From Apostichopus japonicus (Eukaryota > Echinodermata > Holothuroidea > Aspidochirotida > Stichopodidae): a stretch of DNA of 64,000 bases. The position numbers were made by a program, and so were the translations under genes. The stretch lies in assembly GCF_037975245.1 (NCBI RefSeq), contig NC_092569.1:26055168-26119167 (forward strand), in the 5' to 3' direction. Position 1 is the first letter of the stretch. Each line of letters begins with the position of its first letter. The notes beneath the pieces were generated by a model. The model ran no database searches. It was not told the DNA's origin and was given only the letters and a program-made list of their open reading frames with translations. This document shows, in pieces, positions 11,543-23,530 of this stretch.

Positions 11543-12348
11543 GATCAAAGAAATACAAAAATTAGTGTGTTAGGGGAGGGGTGGGTACAAGAATAAGTAG
11601 AGGGGTTAGTAAAGGGGCTTGTGAAATTCCACTGGAATAGGACATCCCGGGTATAGACTATGGGGAAGGGGGGTGGAAATGATCTAGACATGTGCTGGGA
11701 AAGTGGAGTTGAATAATGGTGAATGTTATAACGGTAAATGGCTTCCGTGGGGCGGGTGGCAATGAAAAAGTCACGTGATAAAAGGCACGGGATAACGCTG
11801 GAATGAAAGAAAACGGGATATGGTATATGACAATTGCCTCGGTGAATCGTCGAGTGAAGTCGCATCGTGAAAGAGACTCGTCATATAAGCGGGAAGTAGT
11901 GGACCCCGAGGAGGAGGGGGGCGAAATGGGGATCGAGGGGGGGGGGCGAGTGTGAGTTAGGGTCAGTGAGGGGTAGACGAAACTCTGATGCAAATATGTG
12001 CCTCTGCGCATCACTTTGAAAGTTCAGACTATGATCTGTTCTTAACATTTAAGGAGGACAAACTATTGCAACAAAATATTGCCTTTGCTGCTAAATAGTT
12101 CTCTATGTCAGCTTCAACGAACAAAAACGCTACGATTCATATTAAATTTTTAACTTATATGTATATGAAACTAACTTATTTATACATTTATAATTTTGAT
12201 CATTAAATTGACGCCGTTTTTTTTTTTATAAAAAATTCAGATATTATTTTCTATTTATGGAAGAATAAGCTAACATTTTAAGCGTCTTAATCTTCCACGG
12301 CTGATTGTGGGAACTAAATTGATATAGCACTTTCTAAAAAAAAATATA

Positions 12349-12382
<34 letters not shown>

Positions 12383-13493
12383 TATCCTTTCCTAAGATAA
12401 ATTATTTTTTCACTTCACATGAAATGAGTTGGAAAAAATTACAATGACAGTAGTATAAATCAATATTATTTAACTCTTATGATTTATTATTTAATCTGAT
12501 GTTTAGTGATCGTGAATACAAATGGAGGGGATTTTTTTATTTTTTTTTATTTGATCATATATAAATATAAGCTGTAAGATTCATATGGCGATACTTATCT
12601 TTATTTTTGATGCACATATCTTCACATATTTAGGTATGATTGATTAGGGAGGCACCCAGAGACAACGAGAGGTTCGTTATTGACATTGCGTGTATGGTAA
12701 TACCCTCAAACGGTGATGAAAGAGGTATAGGTGGTTCCGCGCCTCCACTCTTTCGAAGTAATGGTTACCGAACTTGTTAAACCCGACCAGCTTTGTCATG
12801 CATGGTCTTGGTAGGGTCAGGAGAAAACTCTGGTCTTGTCCTCTCCTCCTTCCCCCTCCCCCTCTCCATCTCCCACCCCTCCCCCTCCATCTCTTCTACA
12901 AGTTCACCGTTGCGCATACCATTAAAAGAGTTCTGAACAATGATTTATCGCTGCTAAAATAATGTAATAAATGGTATAACATGTGTATATTTATTTTCAA
13001 TATTAACTTATGCTTGATTGGTTTGGATTTCCATATATTTATGAAGTAAAAATAGATTATCCTATTTATTCTTGTTCATAATCTTTACCAAGTAAACCTT
13101 TGCCAGAAATATATTTAACAAAAATGTATTCCGGTGTTGATTTGTTATTTCAAAAGCTTGTATTTCTAAAATCAGGTGATGTTTTGGTCGGCCACGTTTT
13201 CATTTTTTTTTGTCCGTATTGACTTTTAGGATTTCTTTAACCCTACACATTGAAACAGAATGCATTCAAATAAATGAGTTGATAAAATCACTTAAATTTT
13301 ATTATTGTTTGATGTATTTACTATAATTTCTGTCGTTTGCATCATTTAATAAAACAAAAATCAATTTGCATCTTTGATCAATATGCGTTATAACACGTAC
13401 ATTTGTCATATATATACTCAACGACACCGTGTTCACAGATCCCGAACCCCCCCCCCCCCCCCCGCCTCCATTTATTGAAGATGTTATGCCATC
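11543..13493. other. Intergenic, no gene seen
   Basis: It contains A- and T-rich runs (12350-12380), the inverted dispersed repeat at 12792-12905 and a long C run at about 13447-13463. No coding signal is seen. Confidence 0.45.
12792..12905 (-). repeat. Dispersed repeat, inverted partner of 7557-7645
   Basis: The reverse complement contains GAGTTTTCTCCTGACCCTAC and CATGCATGACAAAG, as at 7557-7645. The middle has diverged through expansion of a CCCCTCC-type tract. Confidence 0.8.
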
Positions 13494-13814
13494 TCGGCGG
13501 AATCCAACAATATTGTATGCCGGATTTTGCGTGACGTCACTTCCTTGAATTTCGATAGAGAGCCGATTCGTATGACTAATCGATATAATATATAAGGCAT
13601 CAATGTGTTCTCATGTGTGCTATATTGTGTACATATAATGTATAGACTACGCCGTACTGCGACTGCAATGCATATAGTACGCCTATTAGCAATGTGCGCG
13701 TGTAAGGTAAAGGAGGGCCCACAACTAATCGGCTCTCATGCCTTGCGAACTTCAGGGGTTAAGAAGAAAAGCTGTGATATCACCCAAAATCCGGCATATG
13801 ATGGATTCCGCTGA
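13494..13814. mobile_element. Inverted-repeat (MITE-like) element
   Basis: GCGGAATCCAACAATATTG followed by TGCCGGATTTTG (13498-13530) is matched in reverse complement at 13783-13812 (CAAAATCCGGCATATGATGG, then ATTCCGC). The arms are about 30 bp and the span is about 320 bp. A third arm-like sequence, CAGCGGAATCCAACAATAT, lies at about 62157. I could not identify a target-site duplication, so the exact ends and superfamily are open. The palindrome GTGACGTCAC lies inside, next to the left arm. Confidence 0.6.
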
Positions 13815-14524
13815 CTACGATAATGGAAATAAACAAAAACTACGGGAACCTGAGAGGAATATTATACTCCAAGCTGAATCAAGCATATGGGAAGGTTAGG
13901 CTAAAGTGGGAATACTACGGTGTAATCTCAGGATTACAGGTTTAATTTTTTTTTTTTGGGGGGGGGGGGAGGGGGGACACTGGCCTAGTAAGGAGCAACA
14001 ATGCAGCAAATAAATGGACCCCAAAGGAGAGTCCAACCGTAGCAGAAGCATCCTCTGACGAGAGAAGTTGTCGGTTGAATTCCAGGTATCGGGAAATAAC
14101 TTACTTTAATTAATTTAACAGGATGAAAAACAAGAACAAAATCATCTGAATTTTAAACAATTGTTCTCCAACAATTACTTAGCACATAAAGAGTAGAACC
14201 AGGCCCACTTACTGACTGCAGAGAACACAATACAAAGTCCGGCTTCGCCAACCTAGTACGGTCGTCTTCGACCCATTGGTGGCTACCTTTTTCGGTACCT
14301 TTTTACCGAAGCTCCCTGTAACCCGGGCCCCGGCCTGCAGTAGCTAGCTAGATCCATCACTTCGTCTGGGGGTTCTCAACTGAGCTTATGATCCAAGTCT
14401 TGGTTGGTGGCAATCCCAGCATAGCTATTTTCTTTTCACGTTTTCAGCAAAGAAATTGAAAACAAGAAAGGAAGAAAGAAACGATATGTTATATCTTTTC
14501 CGATTATAGGTCAGCTCTTCTCTG
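13815..14524. other. Intergenic, no gene seen
   Basis: A T-run and G-run lie at 13946-13976. No recognisable coding sequence is seen. Confidence 0.45.
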
Positions 14525-14873
14525 AGAACCCCACCCCTTACCCTTTACCCCACCCACCCTTTACCCTTTACCCCACCCACCCTTTACCCCACCCTTTACC
14601 CCACCCACCCTTTACCCCACCACCCCTTACCCTTTACCCCCACCCCCTTACCCTTTACCCCCACCACCCCTTACCCTATACCCCACCCTCCCTTACCCTT
14701 TACCCCACCCAACCCTTACCCTTTACCCCACCCACCCTTTACCCTATACCCCACCCACCCCTTACCCTTTACCCCACCCACCCCTTACCCTATACCCCAC
14801 CCACCCCTTACCCTATACCCCACCCACCCCTTACCCTTTACCCCACCCACCCCTTACCCTTTACCCCACCCAC
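14525..14873. repeat. 23-bp C-rich minisatellite (G-quadruplex-prone complement)
   Basis: About 15 imperfect units of CCCTTTACCCCACCCACCC with TTA at the joints, each unit carrying four or more CCC blocks. The - strand is therefore a dense series of GGG runs separated by 1-4 bases. TTACCC recurs, but the unit is not the animal telomere repeat. Confidence 0.93.
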
Positions 14874-16667
14874 CCGCCACCGCTGTGAATACTTTGGTTC
14901 ATTTTGGTTGTAGGCAATACCATACCTATAAACAGTAACAAGGACGTTATATAGGTAATGTTGTAAATCCTATGTGGTAAGAATGCATGCCTATGAATGT
15001 GACGTTATGTTTACACGGCACAATAAGCCAAGGTTTTCGCATTTTGACCCAGCTCTTTTCTTCATATGCAAATTCATAAAAAAAAAAGCTCAAATAGCCT
15101 GCTTGGACAATTGCTGTCACATAAAGCTACGTTTTGTTCCTAAATATAATTACAGACTTAATCCAGGGAGTTGTTCTGGAACTCCCTGCTTAATCTGTCG
15201 AAATCGCAACCCGTTGTCCGTACCGCCAGGGTTCTATTTGTGGACACACCCAAATAGCCTTCACGGAAAGATAAACACTGTTTTGGCCTATTGTAGTCTC
15301 ATAGTTTTTTTCAAAGGCGGGAAAGATTTATCAGTAGGAATCAAAAGGAGCAATAGTTAATAGAATTACGTAAGGGACTGTCCCTTTCATTGGAGTTTCG
15401 TCACTGTATAACGGAGACCATAGAACTTGTTATGATATTATTATTATTATTCAGGGAATGAAATGGTGGGTTAAGCCAGTACTCAAAAGGCTTAAGTAAG
15501 ACAAATAATAAAGTGAACAATTAAACTTAAAGCATTTCCTTAATGTGGTTTAGTTTTGCAAGTGTATTTCCTTGCTTGGTTTCATTGTTTCATCAATTTT
15601 GTGATCTGAGGATACTAGGCTATATAGTGGAAAGGGTGAAAAACCTTATGAAGAATAACAGTAACATAGCTCGTTGTAAACCCACGTTTCCCTTGTGGCA
15701 AGCTATACCTTCTTGCACCATTTATCTAAATGCTTCCTGCGCTCCTCTCTGATATTTCTTTCCGGAACCCGGGGCTATACCCCTCTCCCCCTCCCCTCCC
15801 CTTCCCTCCCCATCTAACCCCATAATCGTCAGACGTGTTCGTGCGCACCCTTAGCTGAGACTATGTCCTGTCTGTTATATTCTTTTCCTTAAAGTCGCTA
15901 AATTACGACTTTGCCCCCTCAGTTTTGCATGCCTACATCGTAAATGTAAGCTTATTGTAATATATCATCTGTACCAACTCCACCAAAACGTGTTCATATA
16001 ACTTCATATACACAAGAGGATACTCTTAGTTAACAATAAACACCATTTTGTCCCAGGCAAATTTGCAATATATTATGAACATCATTTGAGACCTTTAAAG
16101 TGTTTGTCTTTCCCTTTGAGTTATTTAAATATATAGAGCCTATATATAGCCTATATATAGCCTATATATACCGGTATACGAATATATATACTCACGAGTG
16201 CTAACACGAACGAAGACTCATGTAACTGCAGAAAACAACTTGATTGCCCTATCCCTGGTAAATGTAAAAAACCCTTCCCCAGTAGTGTACCAGGCCACTG
16301 TATCCTCGTTGTTGGGGACAGAAACCTATAATGGCCCTGAGGAATATTTATAACAACCACAAAAAAAATCTTTCAAAAAAAAAGGCTCACGACACAACAC
16401 TCAGCAAATACATTGGCACTTGAAAGACAGCAATTTTCAGAATCAAACCACTTTGAAATTCCTAATAAAAACCAGTACTCATGATGTTGCTACAAAAATG
16501 TGCAATTTGTGCCTCTGGGAAAGTTTGTTTTTAAACTATTTACAAAACCAGATGAGCTACGTTAATACCTGCTCAAATTTAATGTTTATAACCACCTGCA
16601 GGCCTGCACACAAATGTTCCTTGCCCAGATTAACAGAGTAGGTTTATTTCAGTATTTTAGCGAAGCA
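14874..16667. other. Intergenic, no gene seen
   Basis: Several open frames of 70-130 codons (14974-15360, for example) have no recognisable domain, no signal sequence and only non-ATG starts. A CCCTCCCC-rich stretch lies at 15778-15820. Confidence 0.45.
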
Positions 16668-16832
16668 ATGAATTGAAATCGTAGTAATTTGGAAAATCCA
16701 GACCAGTGAAAAATAACTTCCAGCCTACACCGGGATTCGAACACGGGCCTCCCGCTTTATATGTGGACACCCTAACCAACTAGGCCATGGACGATGATTG
16801 TATGTGCAGAGGTTCGAAACCGGTAATTCCAC
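16668..16832 (-). mobile_element. tRNA-derived SINE, family 1, copy 2 (old, no TA tail)
   Basis: The - strand tRNA-like head (16723-16794) keeps the B box GTTCGAATCCCGG and the A-box region TAGTTGGTTAGGG. It carries substitutions in the acceptor and anticodon stems compared with the copies at 929 and 62939. The tail is diverged and has lost the TA array, so this is the oldest copy of the three. Confidence 0.75.
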
Positions 16833-16841
16833 ATATTATGA

Positions 16842-17130
16842 GTTTTGGTTATCACATTAATTTGAAAACATTGGATTCCATTTTTTTCAATATATTATAG
16901 TGAAATGTTGAGATAGGAACAAAACAAATCGGGATATCCGGGTGTTTTGGAACGAAAGTTGTAACTCATTATTATGACAGAGCATTTCCTAGCGACCAAT
17001 ACAACAAACATGATGTATACGAATCCATAGATGAGAATAAAGTCCCATTAAAAAACAGAGAAATAATGAACTTGCTAAAATTTCATACGTTAGATATAAT
17101 GAGTCATCCGTTTGTGTAGTATTACTCGGG
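16842..17130 (+). repeat. Duplicated segment, second copy at 27586-27870
   Basis: About 285 bp match at high identity throughout. Shared landmarks include GACAGAGCATTTCCTAGCGA and GAGTCATCCGTTTGTGTA, with scattered substitutions and small indels. It begins next to SINE copy 2 and ends just before the (ATGG)n array. It could be a dispersed repeat family or a local duplication. Confidence 0.9.
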
Positions 17131-17144
17131 ACAGTGTGAATTAA

Positions 17145-17788
17145 AATGGATGGATGGATGGATGGATGGATGTATCGATGGATGGATGGAGGATGGATGG
17201 ATGGATGGATGGATGGAAGATGGATGGAAGATGGATGGATGGATGGATGGATGGATGGGTGGATGGGTGGATGGATGGATGGATGGATGGATGGATGGAT
17301 GGATGGATGGATGGATGGATGGATGGATGGATGGATGGATGGATGGATGGATGGATGGATGGATGGATGGATGGATGGATGGATGGATGGATGGATGGAT
17401 GGATGGATGGATGGATGGATGGATGGATGGATGGATGGATGGATGGATGGATGGATGGATGGATGGATGGATGGATGGATGGATGGATGGATGGATGGAT
17501 GGATGGATGGATGGATGGATGGATGGATGGATGGATGGATGGATGGATGGATGGATGGATGGATGGATGGATGGATGGATGGATGGATGGATGGATGGAT
17601 GGATGGATGGATGGATGGATGGATGGATGGATGGATGGATGGATGGATGGATGGATGGATGGATGGATGGATGGATGGATGGATGGATGGATGGATGGAT
17701 GGATGGATGGATGGATGGATGGATGGATGGATGGATGGATGGATGGATGGATGGATGGATGGATGGATGGATGGATGGATGGATGGAT
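17145..17788. repeat. 644-bp (ATGG)n microsatellite
   Basis: About 160 tetranucleotide copies. Variants occur only in the first 130 bp (TATCG, GGAGG, GGAAG, GGGTGG); from about 17275 the array is uninterrupted. All long open frames here are translations of the repeat. Confidence 0.98.
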
Positions 17789-18599
17789 CGTATAGTCTGT
17801 GTATTAGATTAAATAGTTCAGTTACTTTAAATGCTCATTGATCAAAAACTTTGTCTAATTGCAGTGTGGTGTTGTTATGGTCCAGAAAATATCAAATTTC
17901 ATGTTTTGCCTAAACTCATTATTTCAAGTTATTGATATCAGGGTAATAATTATTCCACAAAGCACCAAACAGGAAATGAAAAAATCACAAAAGGGAAACA
18001 TGTTTCAAGTGTGTCGTAAGTTTTATTACGACCATGCATAGAAACTTACGATATAGGTACTGCGACTAGTCCTGTTAACTCTTCTCTTGTCTAATTCCAG
18101 TTTCCCGCAAAGCAACAAGGGCTGAAAAAATGACGTAATTGATAGAATAAATATACGACATCGACTCCACATACCGATGTTGCTGATTATTTCTGTTTCA
18201 AAACAATATCGTGGGAATTTTCCCTCCGAGTTTCGCTTTTGTCATATATTTGAGGCGGAAAGTTAGAAATCAAACAAATATGTCACCAGGGTATCCTAGA
18301 AAGATCTCTGGGAATCGATATTACACATAATTTCAATTAAAAACAGGAAATCAGATTTACACCATGGAAGTTTATAGAAATTGCCCAATATATTCTGTTC
18401 ATGAAAGAAGATATACTCTCTAGCAAGCAAGAATGGAAACAATTATCTATAGCAACAGAATCAAGAATAAAGAGCACATGACATAAACAACAGACGATTA
18501 TTATTTTTTTATATTTTTTTTATAGAATTGTCCAATTTTGTTTATGCAGCACAGAGTTTAAGGTTCTCTTAGAAACATCAATAAATTGAGATTCGTTTG
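17789..18599. other. Intergenic, no gene seen
   Basis: No coding signal or repeat is recognised. Confidence 0.45.
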
Positions 18600-18607
18600 T
18601 TGGAGAG

Positions 18608-18986
18608 CAGTGGCAGAGCTACGGGTATTGGTCAGGAGGGACGAGAATGGTCTGTATAGGGGCGCTTTCGACACTGTCTAAGCGAAGCGCCACCACTGGT
18701 TGGCGCGTAGCGTACAGAAAATTTTTGAGTAAAGATACTCCCTAGATCGCCGGAAATGACCCTTTCCGGGCCGGGTTATTTGCAGATAAACGAAGAATAA
18801 ATAGGTGTCATCGCCAAATTACACCAACAACATGTGACAAATGTCAATAAGTAGATGAGAGCGCAATAAAAAGTCAATAATCTAGAATAAGTAAAAAGTG
18901 GTAAAGAGCTGAAAAGGGCGTCTGCAGCCCATTTGAGTCCGTCAGGGGGGGGGGGGCATCCGCCCCCTTGACTGTTGGAGACACTG
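18608..18986. mobile_element. hAT-type non-autonomous element, perfect 8-bp TSD
   Basis: The 379-bp element begins CAGTGGCAGAGC and ends GAGACACTG, so both termini read CAGTG inward. It is flanked on both sides by TTGGAGAG (18600-18607 and 18987-18994). An 8-bp target duplication and CAGNG termini are hallmarks of hAT transposons. There is no transposase frame. The inverted match beyond the first five bases is poor. Confidence 0.65.
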
Positions 18987-18994
18987 TTGGAGAG

Positions 18995-19713
18995 GGCAGA
19001 GGGAAAACAGAGGTCAAATGCAAATGCAAAGTGTTTACCTATACTTTATAACTATATATATATATATATATAGTCAAGTTGTAAAGACAACAAAATCATA
19101 GTACACGCTAGATTTCCATGTGCATCCGTGCAGTGACACCTCCCTTTGAATTCAGTGGCGAATGGGGTCAAGACAGACGTCACGGTATCCATAGCAACCA
19201 GCAACAGGATGCCCTTTTATTCATAATTTGACGTTGGTTGTGAACGACACTAATTGAAGCCTTTGGGGTAAAACAGAGGTAAAATCTATGAACAATTTTC
19301 TGAACCAAAAAAGGAGAGAAACAATATTCAATCCAATTTTTTTCAACCACTGGGATATATTCCTCAATTCTTACAGTATATACATTTAGTAAAATTACAA
19401 CAATTAAATCCCGAATCCCGCATAGTTTCAGCATGGAGCTATAATGGTTTGAGTAACTTAGTAACAAAACAGGAAATGGCTTTCCTTGGAATTAAATGAC
19501 ATCAGCACTACAGAGCGCACGCAACAAAAGCTTTAAATAATAGAATTGTAATACCACGAGGCCAAACGTTTGTAGATTGTAGCAGAATTAGTATACATGC
19601 TGGAAGCTTGGTGGAAATAGCAATAGTATATGCTATTAAGGCATCAATGTGTTTAAAAACGCTGTATAGTCAAATCATAATCCGCATAACCGCACTAAAT
19701 GTAACAATGCAGC
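18995..19713. other. Intergenic, no gene seen
   Basis: A short TA tract lies at 19054-19071. No coding signal is recognised. Confidence 0.45.
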
Positions 19714-20008
19714 TTTATGTATGTATGTATGTATGTATGTATGGGTGTATGTATGTATGTATGTATGTATGTATGTATATGTGATCTTCCCGCAAGCAGG
19801 AACTCGCGAAAGAAGCCATGGAGGCTTGTAGACTCGCAAGCTGACCGAAGCCAATCTCTCGGCACACATCCATTTAACGTCCATGTCAGGAAGTTGTTAT
19901 TGAACAACACCCTTGCCAGACGACACACATTGCTGTCGGCGGGGAATCGAACCGGGGATCTCATGACTGGGAGACGCCGGCGTTAACCATTAGGCTATAC
20001 ACTCCGTC
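19714..20008 (-). mobile_element. tRNA-derived SINE, family 2, copy 1, (TACA)n tail
   Basis: The - strand head has A-box-like TAGCCTAATGGTTAACG and B-box GGTTCGATTCC. A body of about 160 bp follows, including TTCCTGCTTGCGGGAAGATC, and then a (TACA)n tail (19714-19778). The second copy at 21975-22226 aligns over its full length with more decay. It is clearly different in body and tail from SINE family 1. Confidence 0.82.
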
Positions 20009-20768
20009 ATTATGTCATTATAGTCCACCGTGACTTTGCTACAAACGATGTTTACTTGATCTCTGTTTGTGTGATCACTCTATGATACTTTAAAACAAAA
20101 CAACTACAAAAAACGTAGTAAAACAAGCTAAACTTGTAGCTCTTTTTTTGGATGAAGGCTTACTATTTAATTCCTGACAATATACGGAAATATGTGGGTG
20201 AATATGCTGCAGAATGCAACTATTAAAGGTCCAACTTTTCATTTATTTTTCGACCAGTCCTCCGTTCATGTTAGGCATACATAGGGTACGAAAACCAAAT
20301 CGGACATTTGTCCATTATGTTTCATTTGTCATCGATTTGAAAATGAAACTGAAGACATTTTACTTGATGTTAAGCATCGAATATCGAGTATGGAATATCG
20401 AGTATCGAATATAAAGTTTTTTTTTGCTTGAAAATTAACCAGCGTTTGCTTGGCAGCATTTATACATCGCAAAGAGGAAAAGAATAAGAAAATAAACAAC
20501 GGAACTAAAACACGAAAACTAAAAAACCCAAGAAGCATTTTGTACAGCATTAATTTATTACTACTGTTATGCAAAACAGTCAATTTTAACACATTGAATT
20601 TTTTAGTACGTATACATGTAGACACATTGCCAACGTCATAACGATAATTATTATAATCAAAAATATAATTAAAATTCAAGCGGCTGGCTATACCGTACAG
20701 TATACTAACAGTAATTTAATTTCCTTCCATTTTACGAGTCCCTCTTTATCATTCTAACCTTTTTTATC
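20009..20768. other. Intergenic, no gene seen
   Basis: A small repeat of GAATATCGAGTAT type lies at 20385-20411. Nothing else is recognised. Confidence 0.45.
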
Positions 20769-20776
20769 AACATACT

Positions 20777-21035
20777 CAGGGGGGTAGCGAGCGGTGGGGG
20801 GTGGGGGTGTCATAGAATAGAGAAAAGGAGAACGGGAGCTTCTTCCGTGCCAAATTTGACTTAAAATATGCACCAGATTGCATCTAAGGACGTTTCAAAA
20901 CTAAAAATTTTCCAAAGGGGAGGGGTAGACCCCCTACCCTTAGACCCCTCCCCCATTTCAGTCACCACTCCCAGATCCGTCGGCAAATCAAATTCTCCAC
21001 ACCCCCCCAACAAAAACCCCTTCGCTACGCCCCTG
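20777..21035. mobile_element. hAT-type non-autonomous element
   Basis: The 259-bp element has termini CAGGGGGGTAGCGA and TTCGCTACGCCCCTG, whose inverted match is 12-13 of 14 bases. It is flanked by AACATACT on the left and GACATACT on the right, an 8-bp duplication with one change. There is no transposase frame. Confidence 0.82.
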
Positions 21036-21043
21036 GACATACT

Positions 21044-21974
21044 TACCATTCAACCGACGACTAATTTGTTATAAATCTATTTGATATTTGCCATTGTGTT
21101 CTTCTTTTTACATCTACATAATTAATTGCTTGTTTATTGTTTATTGTTGATGTTTTCCCTTTTCTGTTTATTCCTTGTATTTGTAGTTTGTTCACTGGGG
21201 ACTTTACATAAGCTAGTAATAGCTTCTTTGAATTCCCCTCAACCCATTTCTATATTTACATTCATCGTTTCTTTTTATATAGTTTTAAACTGATTAAAGG
21301 TACAATTTGTCTCACATGCTTGTATAACTATTTCATACTTAATAATTATGTTAAAGGGGGACGATGGTTAGTTGAAATAAAGTTTTGCAAACAAACAAAC
21401 GAATATTCTGTAATATTATTAAATCACCTCTATTTATTCAAGTTCCTCATATACCCTATAACTGTTCCTCTTCTTGTTTAATAAGTCCCTTTTCGCGGCT
21501 TTAAGTCCGTCTCATTCTGACAACTAATAATTCCCTGGACTAAGGAGATATAGGCTGGCTTCCATGCCCACCGTATTTTTCTTACGGATGATACTCAAAT
21601 GCGAGCCATACGGACAATGAAACCGCAGAGAGATTCACTAAATGAAGTTGTTTTTGCCTTTCATCAACACGTTTTACTTGTGGTATTTGTGTCCTGCCCA
21701 TACACGTGATGGCAGCATGCAATGGAGCTTTCTTGTAAAGACATCAATAGCCTGATGGGATAATCCCTTCCCGTGACCTCCTGATGGGATAATCCCTTCC
21801 TCTGTTCTACCGTCAATACCAGTGTTTCTTGACCGTGTCCAACTCACAGTACCCCTTACTAATTGAAAGACACAAGAGGGCAATGATCCAAGGAGTTGCT
21901 AATCTCTCCGACTCAGCCTAACACTGATTTCAAACGAGCAAGTTGTATTATTAGCCATGCAATCTGGCAATACC
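21044..21974. other. Intergenic, with a short duplication holding GGGATAATCCC
   Basis: A 31-bp duplication at 21744-21801 gives two copies of the palindrome GGGATAATCCC. No gene is seen. Confidence 0.5.
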
Positions 21975-22226
21975 GTTTATGTATGTATGTATGTATGTAT
22001 TTTAGATCCTCCTGCAAGCAGGAACTTGCGAAGAAGCCTCATTGGCTTATCAAAGCCGCAAGCTGACCGAAGTCAGTCTCTTACATTCATATTTAACGTC
22101 CATGATTATGAACTGTCAATTGTCAACAACTCTGTAACTGGACGACATACATTAATCTTGGAGTGACTCTAACCAGGGACCTTATGAGGGGAAGGTTCCT
22201 GCGTTAACCACCGAGCTAACACTCCA
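21975..22226 (-). mobile_element. tRNA-derived SINE, family 2, copy 2
   Basis: It aligns with the copy at 19714-20008. Shared features are the (TACA)n tail (21978-22000), the TTCCTGCTTGC body motif, the stretch around CGTTAAAT and a decayed tRNA-like head. Substitutions in the B box suggest an old insertion. Confidence 0.78.
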
Positions 22227-23200
22227 CGAAGTTAACTCCATGAAGTTAACATAACTAGCCTACATTCTTTGTGAACCCTATATCACTGAACAAAACTAGG
22301 ATTAGAGTCCTGACTCCGGAATCATGCTTTTAACAGTGATACAATTATTGTGAAATTTCCCCTCCCCCTTTTTTGGGGTTCATTTAATACTAACTTTTAA
22401 CACTTGGAAGATTACCACTCATTGTCAGCTTAGTGAAATCCAAATGTCACGTAAAAGGTGATCATACATAGACTAGGCCGACTTAGTCCGCTTGAGTGCT
22501 TAAATACCGTGGGTGTAACCCTACACTACGTCAATATGCACAAAGTAGCTTATATATCTACTGCCCATACTGACGCACGCGTTTACAAGTTATAATAGGC
22601 CAGACCCGTACGAGGTGACCAGCGTTACAAAACTGCGACTCTCTCCTTTCCCAATTGGAACACCCTATAATTAAACCAAGTTTTGCACGCATAACTGGAC
22701 CAGGTCAGATACAATATTGTACTTTGCAACATAGTTGTATTAACCAGGGCTAACAACATATTTTGATAGTACTTGACATTTCTATGATACCTGTGAAGAT
22801 TCCATGTCAGTTCAATGTTTCCCCTTGGAGTTATAGCAAACTTGAAAAAAAAACACATACAGAATGACACACCCACCCACGTACACGGACACGCTCTGTA
22901 CCCCTCCTTTTGTACCCCTTTAGCAAGTGTGAATGACTAACACCTTCGCACCCCATGGCGTTTTTCCTCGCAGGGCCAGGGGTGCGTACACCCAGCAATG
23001 AGCTAGTGTAGTCCACTAAGCGTGCAGGTCCCTTAGCCCTCATGCAATCCTATTTGATATATCAATCCATAACATCCTCTCACGTAAATAACAAGGAAAA
23101 AAACATATTAAAATTGCACGAGTTGTCTGTATCCATTGGATATCACTAACATCATTAGATTTATTATATTTTATTTTCTGTCAATTCAGTGTTACGCTAA
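22227..23200. other. Intergenic, no gene seen
   Basis: No coding signal is recognised. Confidence 0.45.
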
Positions 23201-23530
23201 TGTGAACCCTTTGTGTCTCGCAGGCTAACACTAACCTCCGGAACCAAAGGTCACAGGTCAAATTTAGTGCAAATCGATTTTTTTTCTATAACAAGTACTA
23301 TAAAAATATGTGATTGCCATTGGAACCGGGGTCAAAGGTCATATGGTTATAGGTCAAATGTATATTTTAGCGCAATTTTGTGCAAAAAGAACTCATCCTA
23401 AAAGGCTATGCCGATTTTCTCAAATTTGGTGGAAAGGTACCGCAGGGTGAACCCTTGTATCTTGCAGACTCCCGGAGCCAAAGGTTAGAGGTCAAAGGTC
23501 AAATTTAGTTAAAATTCTTTCCTTTATTTT
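23201..23530. repeat. Imperfect duplication rich in AGGTCA half-sites
   Basis: Two segments about 245 bp apart (from about 23203 and 23448) share GTGAACCC, a CGGA(A/G)CCAAAGGT stretch and GGTCAAATTTAGT. AGGTCA occurs repeatedly, including AGGTCAAAGGTCA at 23489-23501, a textbook DR1 spacing. The segments look like parts of a dispersed repeat. Confidence 0.65.

Noticed and set aside
14974-15360. 128-codon frame with several cysteines as a possible secreted protein
   Set aside because: It starts at GTG, has no signal sequence and no family cysteine spacing, and shows no splice acceptor at its start.
17146-17841. Three ~220-codon frames of repeated Met-Asp-Gly-Trp
   Set aside because: They are the (ATGG)n array read in three frames; codon periodicity comes from the repeat.
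19935-20008. tRNA gene on the - strand
   Set aside because: A and B boxes are present but the acceptor arm does not pair. A second copy at 22.2 kb shares the non-tRNA body, so it is SINE family 2.
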